A DNA stretch of 10,192 nucleotides from Thermodesulfovibrionales bacterium (GTDB lineage: Bacteria; Nitrospirota; Thermodesulfovibrionia; Thermodesulfovibrionales; SM23-35), in NCBI GenBank assembly GCA_022865525.1, contig JALHSV010000660.1:1-10192 (forward strand), given 5' to 3'. The notes below the pieces were generated by a model. The model saw only the letters and a list, made by a program, of their open reading frames with translations, did not search any database and was not told the DNA's origin. Position numbers and translations under genes: made by a program. Positions within the stretch are counted from its first letter, which is position 1; every line of letters begins with the position of its first letter. Positions 7,189 through 10,192 of the stretch are shown piece by piece.

Positions 7189-8352
7189 TCACGATATCAC
7201 TTCTCCATTCCACAACATTTTCAGAAAATGACGCCACGGCAAAATCTGGATATCATCATGCACCCGGGGAGCGCGTTCGTTGCAAACAACAAGCGCTTTC
7301 GCTGGGCGGTACTCCTGGATAAACGTTTTGAGGGGGCGAAGATCTGCATTATCGACCCTGCTCGTCCCTTTTACCTCGATAGCCACTTCTCCCTCACCTA
7401 AAATAAAATCCACTTCCAGTCCTGACTTCGTTCGCCAGAAATTCAGATCGTAGTCCAGATCCCTGTAGGCACGATGGGCAAGGATTTCCATCAGAATAAA
7501 ATGTTCGAGAGCCCTACCGAACTGTTCACCTTTCTCCCGGGGAATCTGGCGGTGGGTAATGGCACCGGCAACGCCGACATCGAACAGATAAAACTTGCCG
7601 GCCCTGATTATCACATTACGGTCCTTCCGCTTCTTGTACGGCTCGAGCATCGTGCCAAGCAGGGTATCGACCAGGATCTGGTAATACTCCTTAACGGTCT
7701 TCGCGTCTATGCGGCAGTCCCGGGCGATGTTCGCATAGTTCGTCAGTTCTCCGTGCGAGTATCCCATTGCATCGAAGAACCGCGAGAAGGCAGGGATATT
7801 CCGGGTCAATCCCTCATCGAACACCTCTTCTTTGAGATAATCCTGAACGTAAGCCTGCAGCGACTTGCGGTATTCCTCCTGCATGTAGTGCATAGGTATC
7901 ATTCCCCGGTTGAGCGATCTAAGCAGATTAAGGTCAGCCACCTCTGCCGAGACAAGCGGATGCATCTCGTAGCGCCATGCGCGCCCCCCAAGCAGATTCG
8001 CCTTCCCCCGTTTCAGTTTCCTTGCGCTGGAGCCGCACAGGATAAACCGCAGGCCCCTGTTTTCGATTAGCCAGTGGATTTCATCAAGCAGTTGCGGCAC
8101 CTTCTGCACCTCGTCGATAATGACCGGCTCCTTCAACTGCTTCGTGGATGCCGCAAGGAGCTGCTCCCGCAACAGAAATGGCCGCTTGACGAGTTCAAGG
8201 AAAAGGTCGGTCTTAAGCAAATCATAGATCAGACTGTCCGGGAAGGTCGCCCTGAGGAACGTGGTCTTGCCTGTCTTCCTCGGTCCCCACAAGAAGGCGG
8301 ACTGTCCTTTCGGCAGCTTGATCTTCAGCAACCGTGGCATCGTCTGAATCAT
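7189..8352 (-). CDS. AAA (AAA_14/DUF4143) family ATPase
   Basis: A 387-residue ATP-binding protein of the large, mostly uncharacterised AAA_14 plus DUF4143 family. Walker A is GPRKTGKTT (23-31), Walker B VIIDE (77-81) and a sensor-like strand FILCGSS (103-109). A helix-turn-helix-like segment lies around 198-230. The C-terminal part carries a nuclease-like PD-(D/E)xK pattern: E283 in ALEHF, D315 in EVDF, E326 and K328 in EVKG. Length is typical, and the gene appears intact. The ATG at 8352 has no clear Shine-Dalgarno site. A near-consensus promoter and inverted repeats lie directly upstream, and a five-codon ORF overlaps the start. Function is not known for the family; roles proposed by context include toxin-like or mobile-element-linked activity. 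It has no visible tie to the ethanolamine operon. Confidence 0.85.
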   Translation of the reverse strand: MIQTMPRLLKIKLPKGQSAFLWGPRKTGKTTFLRATFPDSLIYDLLKTDLFLELVKRPFLLREQLLAASTKQLKEPVIIDEVQKVPQLLDEIHWLIENRGLRFILCGSSARKLKRGKANLLGGRAWRYEMHPLVSAEVADLNLLRSLNRGMIPMHYMQEEYRKSLQAYVQDYLKEEVFDEGLTRNIPAFSRFFDAMGYSHGELTNYANIARDCRIDAKTVKEYYQILVDTLLGTMLEPYKKRKDRNVIIRAGKFYLFDVGVAGAITHRQIPREKGEQFGRALEHFILMEILAHRAYRDLDYDLNFWRTKSGLEVDFILGEGEVAIEVKGTSRVDNADLRPLKTFIQEYRPAKALVVCNERAPRVHDDIQILPWRHFLKMLWNGEVIS

Positions 8353-8366
8353 GGATGGTCATCCAT
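8349..8366 (-). other. Five-codon mini-ORF overlapping the ATPase start
   Basis: On the minus strand ATG-GAT-GAC-CAT-CCA-TGA ends with its TGA overlapping the ATPase ATG (ATGA). The same bases form a perfect inverted repeat ATGGATG-AC-CATCCAT (8351-8366). It could couple translation or hide the start in a hairpin. It may also be chance. Confidence 0.3.
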
Positions 8367-8380
8367 TTTAGTTGAACTAT

Positions 8381-8414
8381 TATGGAGTATATTCCATATT
8401 GGTAAACTTGTCAA
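8381..8414 (-). promoter_or_regulatory. Near-consensus sigma-70 promoter with palindrome over the -10 box
   Basis: The minus strand has TTGACA (8409-8414), a 17-base spacer and TATACT (8386-8391). A perfect inverted repeat TATGGA-N6-TCCATA (8381-8398) overlaps the -10 box, where a repressor would block polymerase. Transcription would start near 8379, about 27 bases before the ATPase ATG. Confidence 0.75.
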
Positions 8415-8493
8415 CATTTTTGAAAATACCATTCCTCTTCACATCACTTGTATTGATTGGCCGTCCAGGCCTTGACTCTGTTTTTTCCTGTGC

Positions 8494-8517
8494 CACTTGG
8501 ACCCTCGAACCCTGTTC
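8494..8517 (+). repeat. Imperfect C/T-rich dispersed repeat, copy 2
   Basis: CACTTGGACCCTCGAACCC and following bases form the partner of 7157-7180, same orientation, upstream of the ATPase gene. Confidence 0.4.
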
Positions 8518-8566
8518 CTTCATCCTTTCACTTGACCTCATGTCACGCTAAGCCCCGAAAAACCAT

Positions 8567-8671
8567 AGATCCTTCGCTTCTCTCAGGATGACAAACCCAG
8601 CTAACATCAAACCCTTCGCGTTGTCATTTCTGAACCCTTCGCGTTGTCATTCTGAACGAAGTGAAGAATCT
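8567..8671. repeat. Inverted pair of 'GTCATTCTGA...GAAGAATCT' repeats with a tandem segment
   Basis: The arm at 8567-8594 read on the minus strand matches the arm at 8644-8671 at 23 of 28 positions. Between and overlapping them is a tandem duplication of CCCTTCGCGTTGTCATT plus TCTGAA (8612-8634 and 8635-8656). A further degraded copy is at about 8682-8708. This motif class is a common intergenic repeat in bacterial genomes. Apart from these repeats I see no gene between 8415 and 8678. Confidence 0.65.
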
Positions 8672-8678
8672 CGTCGTC

Positions 8679-8732
8679 TTACTCAGGATAAACTCCGCGA
8701 AGAATCTTGTTTTGTCTGTGTATACTTTTCAT
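8679..8732 (-). pseudogene. Short ORF with strong RBS, probably a gene start cut off by repeat sequence
   Basis: Minus-strand ATG at 8732 opens 17 codons (MKSIHRQNKILRGVYPE) and stops at 8679. AAGGAGGAGC (8737-8746) gives an ideal Shine-Dalgarno with seven bases to the ATG. It follows the ATPase gene at 8754-9887 by 21 bases, as a second operon gene would. Codons from about the tenth on coincide with repeat sequence (AAGATTCTTCGCGGAG), suggesting the original gene was lost by repeat-associated rearrangement. A real micro-protein is possible. Confidence 0.35.
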
Positions 8733-8753
8733 ACGTGCTCCTCCTTGTTGGTT

Positions 8754-9887
8754 TTACTTTATCTCTTCAGGGGCACAAATCGTTACTGTTAATGAACCGT
8801 AACGCTTCATATACGATTTATCCATTAAAGGACACACAATGTAATTTTTGCCTTTCGGATAATAGGAACGGAAAACCCGCAGCGCCGAAGGGTCAAACTC
8901 CGACGGGTTCCATTTACATTCTACTGCATCAATATGATCTCTTCTTTGCGCCAGAACAAAATCTATTTCCCTACCCTCTTTGTCCCGCCAGTAAGTTATT
9001 GCTTGATCTGGTAAAAATGCCTGTAAATATTCAAGAACCAGATGCTCCCACAAAATGCCGTGATCCTGGGGCCTGAGAGGATCCCAGCCGCGTACGAAGG
9101 TGATGAACCCTGTGTCAAACCCGTATATTTTCGGCATTTTCACAATTTCTTTCTGCCCCCCTCCGAAAAAAGGGCGGATACGGGTGACTGCTTGCGTGAT
9201 CTCAAGCGCCTTCAGATGGTTCTCGACAGTCAGGCGGCTGATTTTGAGTTCGGATGCCACCTTTGCAGTTTCGAACTGCCCTCCGCTCTGGCGTAAAAGA
9301 TATTCATAAAGCGTATTAAATTTTTCCACGTCGCGGAACAAAAAAAGTTTCTGGATATCCCGCGCAAAAAATGAATCCAGCCATTCCCGATAAAAAGAGG
9401 AGCTTTTAGAGCCAGCCAATAGTGCCGGAGGTAATCCCCCTTGAAAAAGACGCCTCGAAATATCTTTGCATGAAAAAGCTTCGAGCTCCGTCCAAAGCAC
9501 GGGCAAAAGATGAATAACCCGTTTACGGCCGGTCAGGGTATCGCGAAATTTTCTGCTCGCTGCAAGCGTGGAAGAACCCGTAGCTAATATCTTAAGATTC
9601 GGGAATAAATCCGCTCCGATCTTCAGAACGCGGCTTGGATCCGAGAGTTGATGAATCTCATCAAAAACCACGATAGGCTTCTCGCAATTTTTGAAAAAAA
9701 GCTGGGGGTCCCGCACCCGGTCCTCAGTTATCGGAAGATCACAGTTGACGTAGAGAGTCTCGTTGGCGCTCCCCAAGCTCTGGGCAAGAGTCGTTTTTCC
9801 CGATCGGCGCACTCCCGCAAGCCAGGCGATTGGAACTTCTCTCCAGGCATCATGAATTCTCTTTTCCCAGAATGGCCTTTTAATCAT
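8754..9887 (-). CDS. AAA (AAA_14/DUF4143) family ATPase, second copy
   Basis: A 377-residue ATPase of the same broad family as the one at 7189-8352 but clearly divergent in sequence. Walker A is GVRRSGKTT (25-33), Walker B VVFDE (73-77) and sensor-like ATGSSTL (102-108). QGGLPP near 149 matches the family's conserved G-G-x-P turn. A winged-helix-like segment is around 207-230. The C-terminal nuclease-like signature is E281 in LWEHL, D309 in EIDF and E323/K325 in ECK. I chose ATG 9887; a GTG two codons upstream (9893) also fits, and neither has a Shine-Dalgarno site. The promoter's -10 box ends only seven bases before the ATG, so the mRNA is probably leaderless. Function unknown. Confidence 0.83.
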   Translation of the reverse strand: MIKRPFWEKRIHDAWREVPIAWLAGVRRSGKTTLAQSLGSANETLYVNCDLPITEDRVRDPQLFFKNCEKPIVVFDEIHQLSDPSRVLKIGADLFPNLKILATGSSTLAASRKFRDTLTGRKRVIHLLPVLWTELEAFSCKDISRRLFQGGLPPALLAGSKSSSFYREWLDSFFARDIQKLFLFRDVEKFNTLYEYLLRQSGGQFETAKVASELKISRLTVENHLKALEITQAVTRIRPFFGGGQKEIVKMPKIYGFDTGFITFVRGWDPLRPQDHGILWEHLVLEYLQAFLPDQAITYWRDKEGREIDFVLAQRRDHIDAVECKWNPSEFDPSALRVFRSYYPKGKNYIVCPLMDKSYMKRYGSLTVTICAPEEIK

Positions 9888-9893
9888 AAGCAC

Positions 9894-9922
9894 AGTATAC
9901 GTTTAGACTGACTATTTGTAAA
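9894..9922 (-). promoter_or_regulatory. Sigma-70 promoter giving a probably leaderless ATPase mRNA
   Basis: The minus strand has TTTACA (9917-9922), exactly 17 bases of spacer and TATACT (9894-9899). The expected start is about seven bases further, at the A of ATG 9887. This agrees with the lack of a ribosome-binding site. Confidence 0.65.
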
Positions 9923-9966
9923 GTATAATTACATCAAGATTGTATCCCTCCAGTTACGGGTCGTAG

Positions 9967-10018
9967 CCCCTCCTTGCCAATGTTCACTTCCTTTCCACCC
10001 CTCCTTACCAAGGAGGGG
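9967..10018. repeat. CCCCTCCTT hairpin repeat, one full and one half copy
   Basis: CCCCTCCTT (9998-10006), loop ACC and AAGGAGGGG (10010-10018) form a perfect 9-bp hairpin. A half copy, CCCCTCCTTGCCAA, lies at 9967-9980. This is a known type of dispersed intergenic repeat. The hairpin has no T-run on either side, so I do not call it a terminator. Confidence 0.6.
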
Positions 10019-10084
10019 TTGGTGGAGGTTTCGGCTTTCATTATCCTGTTCTTTCAGGTCTCTGTGTTTACCGTCGTTGCAGCA

Positions 10085-10127
10085 ATACCTTGCAATATTG
10101 AACCTTTTATGCTAAATTGCAAGGTAT
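10085..10127 (+). promoter_or_regulatory. 12-bp inverted repeat framing the promoter of the plus-strand gene
   Basis: ATACCTTGCAAT (10085-10096) and ATTGCAAGGTAT (10116-10127) are perfect inverted copies, 19 bases apart. TTGCAA (10090-10095) and TAAATT (10113-10118), 17 bases apart, are a weak -35/-10 pair, with each box overlapping one arm. The right arm includes the first two bases of the ATG at 10126. This looks like an operator. Confidence 0.5.
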
Positions 10128-10192
10128 GAAATACATCGATAGATTGTGTGCTGATCGTCTTCACTTTCTCCTCAGAGCTTTTCCCGCCGTCC
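10126..10192 (+). CDS. Start of a probable third AAA-type ATPase gene (partial)
   Basis: Twenty-two codons run open to the window end, beginning MKYIDRLCADRLHF and ending in a LRAFPAV-like stretch. This is how many AAA_14/DUF4143 ATPases begin, just before the Walker A loop (a Tyr-Ile-x-Arg start, a leucine-rich helix, then Phe-Pro-x-Val). The Walker A itself lies outside the window, so the family call is an inference. No Shine-Dalgarno site is present; the predicted transcription start falls at the ATG, suggesting a leaderless message like its minus-strand neighbour. Confidence 0.5.
   Translation, partial: MKYIDRLCADRLHFLLRAFPAV

Noticed and set aside
8588..9076. 162-codon open frame on the plus strand
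   Set aside because: Its start lies in dispersed repeats; the peptide CHSERSEESRR is the well-known translation of such repeats. The rest is antisense to the second ATPase.
9998..10018. Perfect CCCCTCCTT hairpin as intrinsic terminator
   Set aside because: It has no T-run on either strand and lies between divergent genes where no transcript needs to end; it matches a dispersed repeat type instead.

Overview
The window comes from a Gram-negative, probably anaerobic bacterium. It encodes an outer-membrane porin, a Tat-type export signal, a secreted binding protein, a tungsten/molybdenum-type aldehyde oxidoreductase and a [4Fe-4S] ferredoxin. Base composition looks near 45-50% GC by eye, with AT-rich intergenic stretches. 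Dispersed repeats of the 'GTCATTCC...GGAATGAC' and 'GTCATTCTGAA...GAAGAATCT' kinds are common in environmental anaerobes (Desulfobacterota, Nitrospirota, some Planctomycetota), but I cannot name the organism from the sequence.

Region 1 (about 49-6660, all minus strand) looks like one five-gene operon, read from high to low coordinates. The order is aldehyde:ferredoxin oxidoreductase (AOR), ethanolamine ammonia-lyase with both subunits (EutB and EutC) fused in one chain behind a twin-arginine signal, a small ferredoxin, a PotD-type periplasmic amine-binding protein, and a TorF-like putative porin. Gaps are 19, 42, 84 and 40 bases, and four of the five genes have clear Shine-Dalgarno sites. A coherent reading is: amine enters through the porin and is captured by the binding protein; the lyase converts ethanolamine to acetaldehyde and ammonia; AOR oxidises acetaldehyde to acetate and passes electrons to the ferredoxin. 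This would be a shell-free, CoA-independent ethanolamine route, unlike the classical eut microcompartment operon. The export signal on an adenosylcobalamin enzyme is the most surprising element. No eut shell, EutA reactivase, EutE/EutD or B12 riboswitch is visible here.

Region 2 (6663-7188) has no gene. It is AT-rich and holds a 73-base cloverleaf-like repeat at 6957-7029.

Region 3 (7189-10192) is an accessory-looking patch with two complete AAA/DUF4143 ATPase genes on the minus strand and the first 22 codons of a probable third on the plus strand. Each has its own promoter next to or overlapping an inverted repeat or its start codon, and two look leaderless. Between them lie dispersed repeats and a small ORF with a strong ribosome-binding site that appears cut short by repeat sequence.
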